Assembly: GCA_017623675.1 (NCBI GenBank)
Contig: JAGAOO010000083.1
Span: 1-64,000 of the forward strand
Direction: 5' to 3'
DNA from: Lachnospiraceae bacterium
GTDB taxonomy: Bacteria > Bacillota > Clostridia > Lachnospirales > Lachnospiraceae
Length of the DNA: 64,000 bases
Shown: positions 33,144-43,134 of the stretch, piece after piece
Position numbering within the stretch: position 1 is the stretch's first letter
Layout: every line of letters starts with the position of its first letter
Position numbers and translations under genes: made by a program
The notes under the pieces: generated by a model
Told to the model about the DNA's origin: nothing
Databases searched by the model: none
What the model saw: the letters and a program-made list of their open reading frames with translations, nothing else

Positions 33144-34397
33144 TTAAATATATTTTTGCAATAAAATGCTGGAATTTTGACCGCCGAATCCGAATGCATT
33201 GGACATTGCAATATTTACAGTTTGTTTTCTCGCTGTATTTGGAACATAATCTAAATCGCATTCCGGGTCCGGTGTTTCCAGATTCAGAGTCGGAGGAACA
33301 ATTCCCTCCTGAATGGCTTTTACACAGGCAATGGTTTCCGTGATTCCGCCTGCTCCCATCATATGACCGGTAGAACCCTTGGTAGAAGAGATTGCAAGCT
33401 TAGAAGCATGCTCTCCAAATAATGTCTTAATTGCCTTAGTTTCAATAATATCACCCTTTGGTGTTGAGGTTCCATGGGTATTAATATAATCTACATCCTC
33501 GATGGAGATGCCGGCTTTTTCAATACAATGCCGCATACAGAAAACTGCACCAATTCCATCCGGATGAGGAGAGGTTACGTGATAACCGTCTGTACTGTTT
33601 GCCCAGCCGATGATGGAGGCATGGATATGAGCATTTCGTTTCTTGGCATGCTCCTCTGTTTCAATGATAATACATCCGCCACCTTCGCCCATAACAAATC
33701 CGTCTCTGGTAGCATCGAAAGGTCGGCTGGCTGTTTCCGGTGAATCATTTCGTGTAGACAGGGCATGAGCAGAAGCCAAACCCATAATTGTTAACGGAGA
33801 AGTTGCGGCTTCTGCACCCACACATACCACCACATCAGCTTCACCGCTGTTTAGTAACATGATTCCCGTAGAAAGTGCATCGGCACCGGAAGAACAGGCG
33901 GTACTTACTGTTAGACTTGGCCCATGAAATTCCTTTGCAATGGCAATTTGAGCCGCAGCAATATTTCCGATGATTTTCGGTACGAATCTTGGACTGACTT
34001 TGGAATGCAGTCCTGCACTAATGCCATGCTGGGTTTCCGCAATGGTTCCAATACCGGAAAAAGCAGTGCCTACCACAACGCCGATTCGCTCTGAAGATAC
34101 AGGGCGGTCTTCCGGCTGTTCCTGATTTAATCCGGCATCGGTTAAGGCTTCATCTGCAGCAACATAACCGTATTGCATGAAAAGGTCCATTTCTTTTGTT
34201 AATTTCTTTGGAATATAATCGGTTGCTTCAAAATCTTTTACCTCAGCAGCAATCTGTACAGGCAGGTCTGTGGTATCAAAACGAGTGATACGTCCGATTC
34301 CATGTACACCGGTGATTAATCCTTTCCAATAATTGTCTACACCAATTCCGACAGGAGTGACAGCACCCATACCGGTAATTACGATTTTGTTATTCAT
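33144..34397 (-). CDS. beta-ketoacyl-ACP synthase II (second copy)
   Basis: The 417-residue enzyme condenses malonyl-ACP with acyl-ACP. The catalytic triad is visible: cysteine in TVSTACSSGADALSTG, histidines in INTHGTSTPKGD and STKGSTGHMMGAGG. It is full length and ends SNAFGFGGQNSSILLQKYI. It is separate from the fabF of the main cluster (41438) and sits 32 bases downstream of an acyl-CoA/acyl-ACP synthetase-like gene on the same strand. That suggests a role in using exogenous or unusual acyl groups rather than basic elongation. A GGGAGAAG site precedes its ATG. Confidence 0.88.
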   Translation of the reverse strand: MNNKIVITGMGAVTPVGIGVDNYWKGLITGVHGIGRITRFDTTDLPVQIAAEVKDFEATDYIPKKLTKEMDLFMQYGYVAADEALTDAGLNQEQPEDRPVSSERIGVVVGTAFSGIGTIAETQHGISAGLHSKVSPRFVPKIIGNIAAAQIAIAKEFHGPSLTVSTACSSGADALSTGIMLLNSGEADVVVCVGAEAATSPLTIMGLASAHALSTRNDSPETASRPFDATRDGFVMGEGGGCIIIETEEHAKKRNAHIHASIIGWANSTDGYHVTSPHPDGIGAVFCMRHCIEKAGISIEDVDYINTHGTSTPKGDIIETKAIKTLFGEHASKLAISSTKGSTGHMMGAGGITETIACVKAIQEGIVPPTLNLETPDPECDLDYVPNTARKQTVNIAMSNAFGFGGQNSSILLQKYI

Positions 34398-34429
34398 ACA
34401 TCTTCTCCCTGAATACCCTTCTTTTAATA

Positions 34430-36133
34430 TTAATTATTGTTATCGTTTTTGGCCCAATCTTTTTCTTTGATTTCTACACGACGGATTTTCCCACTAACAG
34501 TTTTTGGCAGCTCTTTCACAAACTCAATTACCTTTGGACGCTTATAGGAGGCAAGGTTGGATTTAAAGAATTTAACCATTTCTTTCTTCAAAGCGTCTGT
34601 AGGTTCTGTGTCTTCTGTCAAAACAACACTGGCTTTGATAGCCTGACCGCGCATTGGGTCAGGAACAGAGGTTACGGCACATTCAACAACATATGGCAGC
34701 TTCATAATTTCGTTTTCAATCTCAAATGGACCAACACGATAGCCAGTAGACTTGATTACATCATCTACACGACCAACATACCATAAATATCCATCCTCGT
34801 CCATATAAGCGGTATCTCCGGTATGGTAATACCCATTATAATATACGGATTCTGTCCGTTTTTCGTCTAAATAGTAGCCCAGGAACAAGCCTTCCGGTAC
34901 CCGTTCCTTCACGCTGATAACAATTTCACCGGTTTCCCCTGTGTCACAAATACTTTCATCCGGACGCATGACCTGAACGGTATATTGAGGACTTGGTTTT
35001 CCCATAGAGCCCGGTTTTGGCTCCATGCCTTCCAGATTACCGATGGTTAACGTGGTTTCTGTCTGTCCAAAACCTTCCATTATCTTCATGCCGGTAGCTT
35101 TATAGAATTTCTCGTATATTTCAGGGTTCAATGCTTCCCCGGCAGTCGTAACATTCTGTAAGGAAGATAAGTCGAACTTATCCAGCTTCATGTGAACCAT
35201 TACCCGATAAACAGTTGGTGGAGCACAGAATGTAGTAATCTTATATTTTTGAATCATTTTCAATACTTCACTGGCATAAAATTCGTCAAAGTCATAGGTA
35301 AAGACAGCCGCTTCGCAGAGCCATTGACCATATAACTTGCCCCAAAGAGCTTTGCCCCATCCGGTGTCACTGATAGTAAAATGAATACCATCCGGATCTA
35401 CCTGCTGCCAGTATTTTGCAGTAATGTAATGTCCTAACGCATATTTATAGCTGTGTGCCGCAATCTTTGGATACGAAGTCGTACCGGAGGTGAAGAACAT
35501 AAGCATTGGATCATCACCACCCGGAACTTGAGAAGGCTTCTTAAAATCAGAAGAGAAGAACCGGATATCTCGATTGAAGTTGCTCCATCCCTTCAGAGTG
35601 GTAGAACCAACCATAATCTTTGCCTTCAAACCGTCATAGGTTCTGGAGGCTTTTTCCACTTCCTGGGCTACCTTTCCATCAGAAGTGCAAAGAACCGCAT
35701 TAATCTTTCCGGCCTTAAACCGATATTCGAAATCCTTCTTAACAAGCAGATTCGTAGCAGGAATTGCAATGGCACCAATCTTATGAAGGGCAAGAATTGT
35801 AAACCAGAATTGGTAGTGACGTTTTAATACCAGCATAACACGGTCGCCGCGTTTAATGCCCAGATAGCGAAAATAGTTGGCTGCCTTGTTGGAATAAACC
35901 ATCATATCCCGGAATGTAATCCGGCGTTCTTTTCCATCACTGGAAATATGAAGCATTGCTAATTTGTCAGGCTTTGTACGGCCTAAAACATCTACTACGT
36001 CATAGGCAAAATTAAAATGCTCATCATTGTGAAAGGCGATGCCGTTTAATACACCATTTTCATCCTTAGAAGTTGAAATAAACTTGCCGGCAATTCCGGT
36101 TTCCGGTTGTAATTGTGAATTGCTCATATTCAT
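34430..36133 (-). CDS. AMP-forming acyl-CoA (or acyl-ACP) synthetase
   Basis: The 567-residue member of the AMP-binding family resembles medium-chain acyl-CoA synthetases. It has the P-loop-like MLMFFTSGTTSYPKIAAHSY, the adenylate motif MEGFGQTETTLTIGN, YYHTGDTAYMDEDGYLWYVG, and the C-terminal lysine in LPKTVSGKIRRVEI. A better-spaced start is the second methionine (36127), since AAGGG is only three bases from ATG 36133. It is divergent from the acpP-fab operon, next to a KAS II gene, so activated acyl groups probably feed lipid synthesis. A 17-bp palindrome just after its promoter suggests repression. Confidence 0.85.
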   Translation of the reverse strand: MNMSNSQLQPETGIAGKFISTSKDENGVLNGIAFHNDEHFNFAYDVVDVLGRTKPDKLAMLHISSDGKERRITFRDMMVYSNKAANYFRYLGIKRGDRVMLVLKRHYQFWFTILALHKIGAIAIPATNLLVKKDFEYRFKAGKINAVLCTSDGKVAQEVEKASRTYDGLKAKIMVGSTTLKGWSNFNRDIRFFSSDFKKPSQVPGGDDPMLMFFTSGTTSYPKIAAHSYKYALGHYITAKYWQQVDPDGIHFTISDTGWGKALWGKLYGQWLCEAAVFTYDFDEFYASEVLKMIQKYKITTFCAPPTVYRVMVHMKLDKFDLSSLQNVTTAGEALNPEIYEKFYKATGMKIMEGFGQTETTLTIGNLEGMEPKPGSMGKPSPQYTVQVMRPDESICDTGETGEIVISVKERVPEGLFLGYYLDEKRTESVYYNGYYHTGDTAYMDEDGYLWYVGRVDDVIKSTGYRVGPFEIENEIMKLPYVVECAVTSVPDPMRGQAIKASVVLTEDTEPTDALKKEMVKFFKSNLASYKRPKVIEFVKELPKTVSGKIRRVEIKEKDWAKNDNNN

Positions 36134-36226
36134 ACCCTTTCTTATCTTTTCTTTATATATATTGTCAGAATAATCAAATGAAATTGTTTTTTTGTCTAGA
36201 AAAAATAGTTTGACAAAATTTTACAT

Positions 36227-36243
36227 GTAGTTTTCAAAACTAC
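36227..36243. promoter_or_regulatory. 17-bp perfect palindrome, candidate lipid-regulator operator
   Basis: GTAGTTTT-C-AAAACTAC lies just downstream of the leftward promoter 36284-36256, where a bound repressor would block transcription of the synthetase gene. AGTTTTCAAAACT resembles the symmetric FabT-type sites of Firmicutes. A FabT-like MarR protein is encoded at 43135. Confidence 0.5.
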
Positions 36244-36255
36244 GTACCTTTTTCT

Positions 36256-36284
36256 ATGGTAAATTGTTATACAGAAAATGTCAA
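36256..36284 (-). promoter_or_regulatory. promoter of the acyl-CoA synthetase gene
   Basis: On the minus strand TTGACA (36284-36279) and TACCAT (36261-36256) are 17 bases apart. Confidence 0.55.
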
Positions 36285-36396
36285 GTGGTATTTCATTAAA
36301 ATATTGAAGCAAATTTGAACTTTTTATGAACAAAAAGAAAACGAAAAAGAACAGGAAAAATAAAGGAAAAAACTTGAAAAAAAATGAATAAATCAG

Positions 36397-36458
36397 TTGA
36401 CAAACAGGGAATACTTGCTACAATATACTTGGTTAGAAAATTAAAAAAATTTAACTAA
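36397..36458 (+). promoter_or_regulatory. promoter and candidate operator of the acpP-fab operon
   Basis: TTGACA (36397-36402) and TACAAT (36419-36424) are 16 bases apart. TTAGAAAATT...AATTTAACTAA (36433-36458) is an imperfect inverted repeat at the expected transcription start. It could be a binding site for the MarR-family regulator at the end of the operon. Confidence 0.6.
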
Positions 36459-36491
36459 AAAAATGGAAGTAATGGAAAAGGAGAAACTACT

Positions 36492-36719
36492 ATGTTCGAA
36501 ACAATCAAAAAGGTTATTGCTGATACTTTAAGCTGTGATGAGGATAAGATCACATTAGAAGCATCATTAACAGATGATTTAGGTGCAGATTCCTTAGACG
36601 CTGTAGAATTAGGTATGGCTATTGAAGAAGAAACTGGTGTTGCTATTGCAGACGAAGATCTTCCAAATATGAAGACAGTTAAGGATTTAGTAGACTACGT
36701 TACTGCTCATCAGGAGTAA
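36492..36719 (+). CDS. acpP: acyl carrier protein
   Basis: The 75-residue acidic protein carries the growing acyl chain on a phosphopantetheine arm. The attachment serine is S34 in [20 protein letters not shown]. It ends with the usual helix ([16 protein letters not shown]). GGAAAAGGAG precedes ATG 36492. It is the first gene of the fatty acid cluster. Confidence 0.95.
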   Translation: MFETIKKVIADTLSCDEDKITLEASLTDDLGADSLDAVELGMAIEEETGVAIADEDLPNMKTVKDLVDYVTAHQE

Positions 36720-36827
36720 TTGTAACGCTATTAGCTGAGAAAGACAGGTATATATGAATCGCGTACATATCAGGGATTTGTGTATGCCTGTTTCTTTTAT
36801 GGCTATCTTAGAAGTGGAGTGATGAAA

Positions 36828-37760
36828 ATGGGTTTGTTAGGTAAGACAAAAGCAGAATTAGCAAAATATGCAACTGTTTTAAAACATTCTGAAAAAGAAG
36901 CGGCAGAATTGAATGATGATTTTGAGCCGGCAGTGGTAAAGGAAAAGTCGGAGAAGCCGAAAACAGAGGATGGTGTGGTAGAAATGATTACCTGTTCCTC
37001 ATGTAAAAAGGAAATCCCGGCTGGTTTAATGAAAAAGAATTTATGCGTGTGTCCGGAGTGTGGAGCTCACAATAAGATTTCTGCAGCCCGTCGTGTCAGA
37101 AGTATGGTGGATCCCGGTACATTCAGAAAGCTTAAGTGTAAGGTGCCGTTTGTAAATCCACTGGATTATCCGGATTATGAAGAAAAGATAACAAAATTAC
37201 AGGAGAAGACCGGTTTGGAAGAAGGTGTTCTCATTGGTGTTGGTGAAATAATGGGTCAGAAAGCGATGATTGCAGTTATGGGAAGTGAGTTCCTGATGGG
37301 AAGCATGGGTATCGCTTTAGGAGAGAAAGTAACGTATGCCTTTGAAGTGGCAGATAAGAATAAATTACCGGTTGTTATGTTTACCGCCAGTGGTGGTGCC
37401 AGAATGCAGGAGGGAATCCTTTCCTTAATGCAGATGGCAAAAACCAGTGCGGCAGTTCAGCGTTTTAGCGAGCATGGAGGCTTATATGTGGTATGTCTCA
37501 CTCATCCGACTACGGGTGGTGTAAGTGCCAGCTTTGCAACGTTAGGTGATATTACATTAGCAGAGCCGGGGGCGTTAATCGGATTTGCCGGTCCTCGAGT
37601 AATTGAACAGACAATCGGACAGAAATTGCCGGAAGGCTTTCAGCGGGCGGAATATCTGGAAAGCCATGGTTTTGTTGACCAGATAGTGCCAAGGAATGAA
37701 ATGCGGGAAGTGGTTGGTCAGATTTTGAAGCTTCATGAGAGAAAGAGGTGGTCATTATGA
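36828..37760 (+). CDS. accD: acetyl-CoA carboxylase, carboxyltransferase beta subunit
   Basis: The 310-residue protein from ATG 36828 (GGAG eight bases upstream; the ATG at 36822 is too close) makes malonyl-CoA together with AccA. The N-terminal zinc ribbon has C56, C59, C75 and C78 (CSSC and CPEC). The crotonase-like core includes FTASGGARMQEGILSLMQMA and THPTTGGVSASFATLGDI. The last codons overlap accA by 4 bases (ATGA). accB and accC are not in this cluster. Confidence 0.93.
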   Translation: MGLLGKTKAELAKYATVLKHSEKEAAELNDDFEPAVVKEKSEKPKTEDGVVEMITCSSCKKEIPAGLMKKNLCVCPECGAHNKISAARRVRSMVDPGTFRKLKCKVPFVNPLDYPDYEEKITKLQEKTGLEEGVLIGVGEIMGQKAMIAVMGSEFLMGSMGIALGEKVTYAFEVADKNKLPVVMFTASGGARMQEGILSLMQMAKTSAAVQRFSEHGGLYVVCLTHPTTGGVSASFATLGDITLAEPGALIGFAGPRVIEQTIGQKLPEGFQRAEYLESHGFVDQIVPRNEMREVVGQILKLHERKRWSL

Positions 37761-38722
37761 TGCGTGAAATAGACGAAAAGCTTCGGGCAATTGATACGGA
37801 AATCGAAGAATTATCAGCAAAAACCGATGATTATGCGGCAGATGTAAGAGTAAAAGAATTAAAATCCGAAAAGAAGAAACTGTTGCGTCAATGTGAAAAT
37901 CTGACGCCGGCAGATAAAGTATATTTGGCAAGAAGCATTAAACGACCAAAGGTAGATGATTATATTAATGCATTGTTTGATGATTTCTTTATTCAAAGAG
38001 GTGACTTCTTAAGCAAAGAAGATAAGAGTATCTATGGTGGTATTGCCAGCTTTCATGGTACACCGGTTACCGTTCTTGGTCATCGTAAGGGAAGAAATAT
38101 CAATGAGAATATGGAATTTAATTTTGGTATGCCGGAACCGGAAGGATATCGGAAAGCACTTCGTATGATGAAGCAGGCAGAGAAATTCGGACGGCCGATT
38201 ATTACCTTTATTGATACGCCGGGTGCATATCCGGGGCTGGAAGCCGAGGAACATGGACAGGCAAATGCAATTGCAAGGAATCTGGCTGAGATGAGTTCGT
38301 TAAAGGTTCCGATTATTGCTATTGTAACCGGCGAGGGAAGCAGTGGAGGTGCTTTGGCAATTGGTGTTGCTAACAGTGTTTATATGCTGGAGCATGCGGT
38401 GTATTCTGTATTATCACCGGAAGGGTTTGCTTCTATATTATGGAAGGATTCGAACCGGAGTGCAGAGGCTTGTGACTTGATGAAGCTGACTGCACAGGAC
38501 TTAAAACATTACAATGTGATTGATGGAATTATTAAAGAGCCGTTGGGTGGTATTCAGCAGAATCCAAACAAGGTATATCGGGAAATTGATGCTTTGTTAA
38601 TGCTGGAGCTTGCAAAGTACAAGAAGATGTCACCAAATGAATTGGCAAAGAACCGTTACGATAAGTTCCGCTACATGGATGCAGCAATTATTGAAGCGGC
38701 AAAGAAGGAGAATCAGGCATGA
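37757..38722 (+). CDS. accA: acetyl-CoA carboxylase, carboxyltransferase alpha subunit
   Basis: The 321-residue protein from ATG 37757 completes the carboxyltransferase. Its coiled N-terminus (EIDEKLRAIDTEIEELSAKT) is followed by GRPIITFIDTPGAYPGLEAE and IAIVTGEGSSGGALAIGVAN, which form the oxyanion and biotin-binding loops. The length is typical. ATGA overlaps on both sides (with accD and fabK) indicate tight coupling. Confidence 0.93.
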   Translation: MMREIDEKLRAIDTEIEELSAKTDDYAADVRVKELKSEKKKLLRQCENLTPADKVYLARSIKRPKVDDYINALFDDFFIQRGDFLSKEDKSIYGGIASFHGTPVTVLGHRKGRNINENMEFNFGMPEPEGYRKALRMMKQAEKFGRPIITFIDTPGAYPGLEAEEHGQANAIARNLAEMSSLKVPIIAIVTGEGSSGGALAIGVANSVYMLEHAVYSVLSPEGFASILWKDSNRSAEACDLMKLTAQDLKHYNVIDGIIKEPLGGIQQNPNKVYREIDALLMLELAKYKKMSPNELAKNRYDKFRYMDAAIIEAAKKENQA

Positions 38723-39654
38723 AATTAAATGAAATGTTAAACATTAAGTACCCGATTATTCAAGGTGGTATGGCAAATATTGCAACCGGTAAATTTGCAG
38801 CACAGGTATCCAATGCAGGTGCATTGGGCTTGATTGCTTCCGGCGGTATGAATGCAGAAGCATTGGAAAAAGAAATTGCAGAATGCAGAAAGCTCACAGA
38901 TAAGCCATTTGGTGTAAATCTTATGCTGATGAATCCGGATGTAGACAATATTGCACAGTTATTGGCAGATGAGAAAATCGGAATTATTACCACCGGTGCA
39001 GGTACTCCGGGTAAGTACATGGGAATGTGGAAGGATGCCGGCAGTAAGATTATTCCGGTAGTAGCCAGCACAGCTTTGGCCAGAAAGGTGGAGCAGCTTG
39101 GTGCAGATGCTGTCATAGCTGAAGGTGGCGAAAGTGGTGGACACGTTGGCGATATGACAACCATGACTTTAGTTCCGCAGGTAATTGAGAAGGTAAACAT
39201 TCCGGTCATTGCAGCCGGGGGTATTGCCAGTGGCAAACAGTTTGTGGCAGCAATGGCATTAGGTGCCTGTGGTGTACAGGTTGGTACCTGTCTTCTGGTA
39301 AGTGAGGAATGTCCAATCCATGAGAATTATAAATTAGCCTTGATTAAGGCAAGAGATAACAGTACAACTGTAACCGGTCGTTCGTTAGATGCTCCGGTTC
39401 GTATTCTGAAAAATGATATGGCAAGAGAGTACATAAAGGTAGAACGAAGTGGTGGTACAAGAGAAGAATTAGAACAGTTTACATTAGGCGGACTCCGCCG
39501 TGCAGTTTTAGAAGGCGATGTAAAAAATGGTTCTGTTATGGCAGGTCAGGTATGTGGACAGTTGAAGGAAATCCAGCCTTTATCTGTGATTTTAGAGAAT
39601 TTATATGAGGATGCCAAGAAAGAGTTAGAACAATTGAAACAAGTAGAACTGTAA
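38719..39654 (+). CDS. fabK: FMN-dependent enoyl-ACP reductase II
   Basis: The 311-residue enzyme carries out the last reduction of each elongation cycle. It belongs to the nitronate-monooxygenase fold: MLNIKYPIIQGGMANIATGK, AEGGESGGHVGDMTTMTLVP and IPVIAAGGIASGKQFVAAMA. No FabI is present here, so FabK is probably the only enoyl reductase of this cluster and makes triclosan resistance likely. Start ATG overlaps accA. Confidence 0.93.
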   Translation: MKLNEMLNIKYPIIQGGMANIATGKFAAQVSNAGALGLIASGGMNAEALEKEIAECRKLTDKPFGVNLMLMNPDVDNIAQLLADEKIGIITTGAGTPGKYMGMWKDAGSKIIPVVASTALARKVEQLGADAVIAEGGESGGHVGDMTTMTLVPQVIEKVNIPVIAAGGIASGKQFVAAMALGACGVQVGTCLLVSEECPIHENYKLALIKARDNSTTVTGRSLDAPVRILKNDMAREYIKVERSGGTREELEQFTLGGLRRAVLEGDVKNGSVMAGQVCGQLKEIQPLSVILENLYEDAKKELEQLKQVEL

Positions 39655-39677
39655 GAAAAGATATGGAGGAAAGGTTC

Positions 39678-40619
39678 ATGAAGTTAGCATTTATGTATGC
39701 CGGACAGGGCAGTCAGTCAGTAGGAATGGGTAAGGATTTTTATGAGGCTTACCCGGAATTTCGTCAGGTCATGGATAATACAAATGTAGGATTTGATGTG
39801 AAGGATTGTTGTTTTAACGGACCGGCAGAGATGTTAAATACAACAAAGTATACACAGCCATGTATGGTAGCATTTGCAGTAGGTGTTACAAAGGTATTGA
39901 AGAGTAAGGGAATTGTTCCTGAGATGGCAGCAGGCTTAAGCCTTGGTGAATATTCGGCACTTCATGCAGCAGGAGTATTTGAAGACCAACAGGTAATTTC
40001 TCTGGTTGCATTTCGTGGACAGGCAATGGCAGAAGCAGTGGTAGACCGGGAATGTAAGATGGCAGCTGTACTGAATCTGGACCGTAGTGTGGTACAGGAT
40101 TGTTGTGCAAAGGCACATGAGGAATTCAAGGATCAGACCTTCAATGTTGTAGAGCCTACCAATTATAATTGTCCGGGACAGATTGTTATTTCCGGTGACA
40201 AGGAGCCGGTAGATCGTGCCATTGAATTATTGATGGAAGCCGGAGCCAGAAGATGTCTGCCACTGAATGTAAGTGGACCGTTCCATACATCATTAATGAA
40301 ACCGGCAGGAGATCGTTTGAAGGCTCGTTTTGCAGAGGAAACCTTTGGAAAAATGCAGTTACCGGTTGTCTTCAATACCATAGGACGTGCAAAGACAGAG
40401 GAAGAAACCATTCCTGCATTATTAGAGAAACAGGTGCAGAGCAGTATTTATGTTGAGGATTCCATTCGTTATATGGCAGAGCAGGGAATTGATACTATTG
40501 TTGAAATTGGACCGGGTAGTGCCCTTTCGAAGTTTGTAAAGAAGACATGTCCGGAAATTACCTGTTATTCAGTTGAAAAGGTAGAGGATGTAGATGCTTT
40601 GGTAGAAGCATTGGCATAG
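39678..40619 (+). CDS. fabD: malonyl-CoA:ACP transacylase
   Basis: The 313-residue enzyme loads malonate onto ACP. Visible are FMYAGQGSQSVGMGKDFYEA near the start, the nucleophile serine in AAGLSLGEYSALHAAGVF, and the histidine region LNVSGPFHTSLMKPAGDRLK. GGAGGAAAGG lies before ATG 39678; the ATG at 39663 overlaps that site and is not used. Confidence 0.93.
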   Translation: MKLAFMYAGQGSQSVGMGKDFYEAYPEFRQVMDNTNVGFDVKDCCFNGPAEMLNTTKYTQPCMVAFAVGVTKVLKSKGIVPEMAAGLSLGEYSALHAAGVFEDQQVISLVAFRGQAMAEAVVDRECKMAAVLNLDRSVVQDCCAKAHEEFKDQTFNVVEPTNYNCPGQIVISGDKEPVDRAIELLMEAGARRCLPLNVSGPFHTSLMKPAGDRLKARFAEETFGKMQLPVVFNTIGRAKTEEETIPALLEKQVQSSIYVEDSIRYMAEQGIDTIVEIGPGSALSKFVKKTCPEITCYSVEKVEDVDALVEALA

Positions 40620-40628
40620 GAGGTAAAG

Positions 40629-41372
40629 ATGAAGTTGGAGAATAAGACCGCCATTGTAACCGGAGGCAGCCGTGGTATTGGAAGAGCTATCTGTATTGCA
40701 TTAGCAAAGGAAGGTGCGAATATCGTAACCTGTTATGCAAAGGGTGCAGCGGCAGCAGAAGAAACAGTAGCAATGTGTAAAGAATATGGTGTGCAGGCAG
40801 TAGCCATTCAGGCAGATGTTGCTGTAAAAGAGGACGTAGAGAATTTATTTGCAGAAGCATTAAAGATAACCGGAACGGTTGAAATTCTTGTAAACAATGC
40901 CGGTATAACCAGAGATGGTCTGGTGATGCGGATGTCAGATGATGATTTCAATCAGGTAATTGATACGAATCTAAGAGGCGCATTTTACTGTATGCGTGCT
41001 GCTTCTAAGCTGATGATGAAGAAGCGATATGGCAGAATCGTAACAATCAGCAGTGTTGTTGGTGTTATGGGAAATGCCGGACAGGTAAATTATGCAGCAA
41101 GTAAAGCCGGAGTGATTGGTATGACCAAGTCATTGGCAAAGGAATTAGGGTCCAGAAATGTAACAGCAAATGCAGTTGCACCCGGCTTTATTACAACAGA
41201 TATGACAGATTCTTTGCCGGAAGCAGTAAAAGAACAGATGGCAAAGGAAATTCCTCTTGCCAGAATGGGGCAGCCGGAGGATGTGGCAAATGCAGTTGTA
41301 TTCCTGGTATCCGATCAGGCGTCTTACATTACCGGACAGGTATTGCATGTGGATGGCGGAATGGCAATGTAA
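40629..41372 (+). CDS. fabG: 3-oxoacyl-ACP reductase
   Basis: The 247-residue short-chain dehydrogenase reduces the keto group with NADPH. It has TGGSRGIGRAICIALAKEGA, the NNAGITRDGL motif and the catalytic YAASKAGVIGMTKSLAKELG. It ends with the typical YITGQVLHVDGGMAM. GGAGG precedes ATG 40629 at 9 bases after fabD. Confidence 0.95.
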   Translation: MKLENKTAIVTGGSRGIGRAICIALAKEGANIVTCYAKGAAAAEETVAMCKEYGVQAVAIQADVAVKEDVENLFAEALKITGTVEILVNNAGITRDGLVMRMSDDDFNQVIDTNLRGAFYCMRAASKLMMKKRYGRIVTISSVVGVMGNAGQVNYAASKAGVIGMTKSLAKELGSRNVTANAVAPGFITTDMTDSLPEAVKEQMAKEIPLARMGQPEDVANAVVFLVSDQASYITGQVLHVDGGMAM

Positions 41373-41437
41373 TCATGGAACAGAAGCTTTAGAAGTTGAT
41401 AAGTCAGCAGAATACAAGCATAAGAAGGAGAGAATGA

Positions 41438-42676
41438 ATGAAGAGAAGAGTTGTAATTACTGGTTTGGGAACCATTAATCCATTAGGTCATAATACCAGT
41501 GAGACATGGGAAAATGTTAAGAAGGGTGTATGTGGCATTAACCGCATTACACAGATTGACACTACAGATTTTCAGGTGAAAATTGCTGGTGAAGTAAAGG
41601 ATTATCAACCTGAGGATTATCTGGATAAAAAAGAAGCAAAGCGTATGGATCGTTATACCCAGTTTGCTATGATTGCTGCAAAGGAAGCATTTGCAGACAG
41701 TGGCTTGGACATGGAACAGGAAAATCCGGTTCGTTGCGGTACAATCGTTTCTGCTGGTATCGGTGGTTTAAAGACGATTGAAAGCGAACATGAGCGAGGA
41801 ATGAATCGTGGATTTGAAAAGATTTCACCATTCTTTATTCCGATGTCCATTGCAAATATGGCAGCAGGTCAGATTGCTATTGAGACAGGATTTAAAGGGG
41901 TATGTACCTGTGTTGTAACAGCTTGTGCCTCCGGTAACAATGCTATTGGTGAATCCTTCCATTATATTCGGGATGGATATACCGATGTTATGCTGTGTGG
42001 TGGTGCTGAGGCTTGTATCTGTAATATGGGTGTAGGCGGTTTTACTGCTATGAAGGCTTTGAATACCACTGAGGATGTGAATCGTGCTTCTATTCCATTT
42101 GATAAAGAGCGTAGTGGCTTTGTCATGGGAGAAGGTGCAGCGATTTTGGTATTAGAAGAATTGGAGCATGCAAAGGCACGTGGAGCAAAGATATATGGCG
42201 AGATAATCGGTTATGGTGCAAGCTGTGATGCATATCATATTACCGCACCGGACCCAACCGGAGCAGGCGGTACTGCCAGCATGCAGCTGGCGATGGAAGA
42301 TGCAGGAATTGCACCGGAACAGGTTGGATATATTAATGCACATGGTACATCGACACATCTGAATGATGCTGGAGAGACCAAGGCTATTAAGGCTGCTTTT
42401 GGTGAGCATGCATATAAGTTAATGGTAAGTTCAACGAAATCTATGACAGGACACTTGTTAGGTGCCAGTGGTGCGATTGAAGCAATCTTCACAACCTTGG
42501 CGTTGAAGGATGGATTCATACCGGCAACCATTCATTATCAGGTGCCGGATGAAGAATGCGATTTGGACATTGTTCCGAATGAAGGAAGAAAGGTTCAAGT
42601 TGATGTTGCATTGTCGAACTCATTAGGTTTTGGTGGACATAATGCAACAGTTGCGTTTAAGAGATGGGAGGCGTAA
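41438..42676 (+). CDS. fabF: beta-ketoacyl-ACP synthase II
   Basis: The 412-residue condensing enzyme has its nucleophile in [20 protein letters not shown] and histidines in [12 protein letters not shown] and [14 protein letters not shown]. It ends [28 protein letters not shown] precedes ATG 41438. A second KAS II is at 33144. This one, inside the operon, is the likely main elongation enzyme. Confidence 0.95.
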   Translation: MKRRVVITGLGTINPLGHNTSETWENVKKGVCGINRITQIDTTDFQVKIAGEVKDYQPEDYLDKKEAKRMDRYTQFAMIAAKEAFADSGLDMEQENPVRCGTIVSAGIGGLKTIESEHERGMNRGFEKISPFFIPMSIANMAAGQIAIETGFKGVCTCVVTACASGNNAIGESFHYIRDGYTDVMLCGGAEACICNMGVGGFTAMKALNTTEDVNRASIPFDKERSGFVMGEGAAILVLEELEHAKARGAKIYGEIIGYGASCDAYHITAPDPTGAGGTASMQLAMEDAGIAPEQVGYINAHGTSTHLNDAGETKAIKAAFGEHAYKLMVSSTKSMTGHLLGASGAIEAIFTTLALKDGFIPATIHYQVPDEECDLDIVPNEGRKVQVDVALSNSLGFGGHNATVAFKRWEA

Positions 42677-42678
42677 TT

Positions 42679-43131
42679 ATGGAATCCAATGAAACTGTAA
42701 TTTTTGATTCGAATCAGATTCAGGAAATTATTCCCCATCGCTATCCATTTCAGTTAGTGGATAAGATTGTAGAATGTGAACCGGGTAAAAGTGCAAAGGG
42801 TATCAAATGTGTATCTGTAAATGAACTGTTTTTCTGTGGACATTTTCCACAAAAACATGTTATGCCGGGAGTTCTGATTATTGAAGCACTGGCACAGGTT
42901 GGAGCAGTTGCCATTCTTTGTGAAGAAGAAAACAAAGGTAAGATTGCCTTCTTTGGTGGAATTAAGAATGCCAGATTTAAGAAACAGGTAGTGCCGGGAG
43001 ATGTTCTGACACTGGAATGCGAAATTATTAATCGAAGAGGACCTATTGGCTTCGGCAAGGCTGTGGCAAAGGTAGGCGATAAGGTGGCTGCACAGGCTGA
43101 ATTGTCCTTTGTAATAGGTGAGGATGAGTAG
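42679..43131 (+). CDS. fabZ: 3-hydroxyacyl-ACP dehydratase
   Basis: The 150-residue hot-dog enzyme removes water from 3-hydroxyacyl-ACP. The catalytic histidine is in [20 protein letters not shown]-like context and the acid residue in [26 protein letters not shown] lies before ATG 42679, which starts two bases after the fabF stop. The length is normal. Confidence 0.95.
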   Translation: MESNETVIFDSNQIQEIIPHRYPFQLVDKIVECEPGKSAKGIKCVSVNELFFCGHFPQKHVMPGVLIIEALAQVGAVAILCEEENKGKIAFFGGIKNARFKKQVVPGDVLTLECEIINRRGPIGFGKAVAKVGDKVAAQAELSFVIGEDE

Positions 43132-43134
43132 AAC

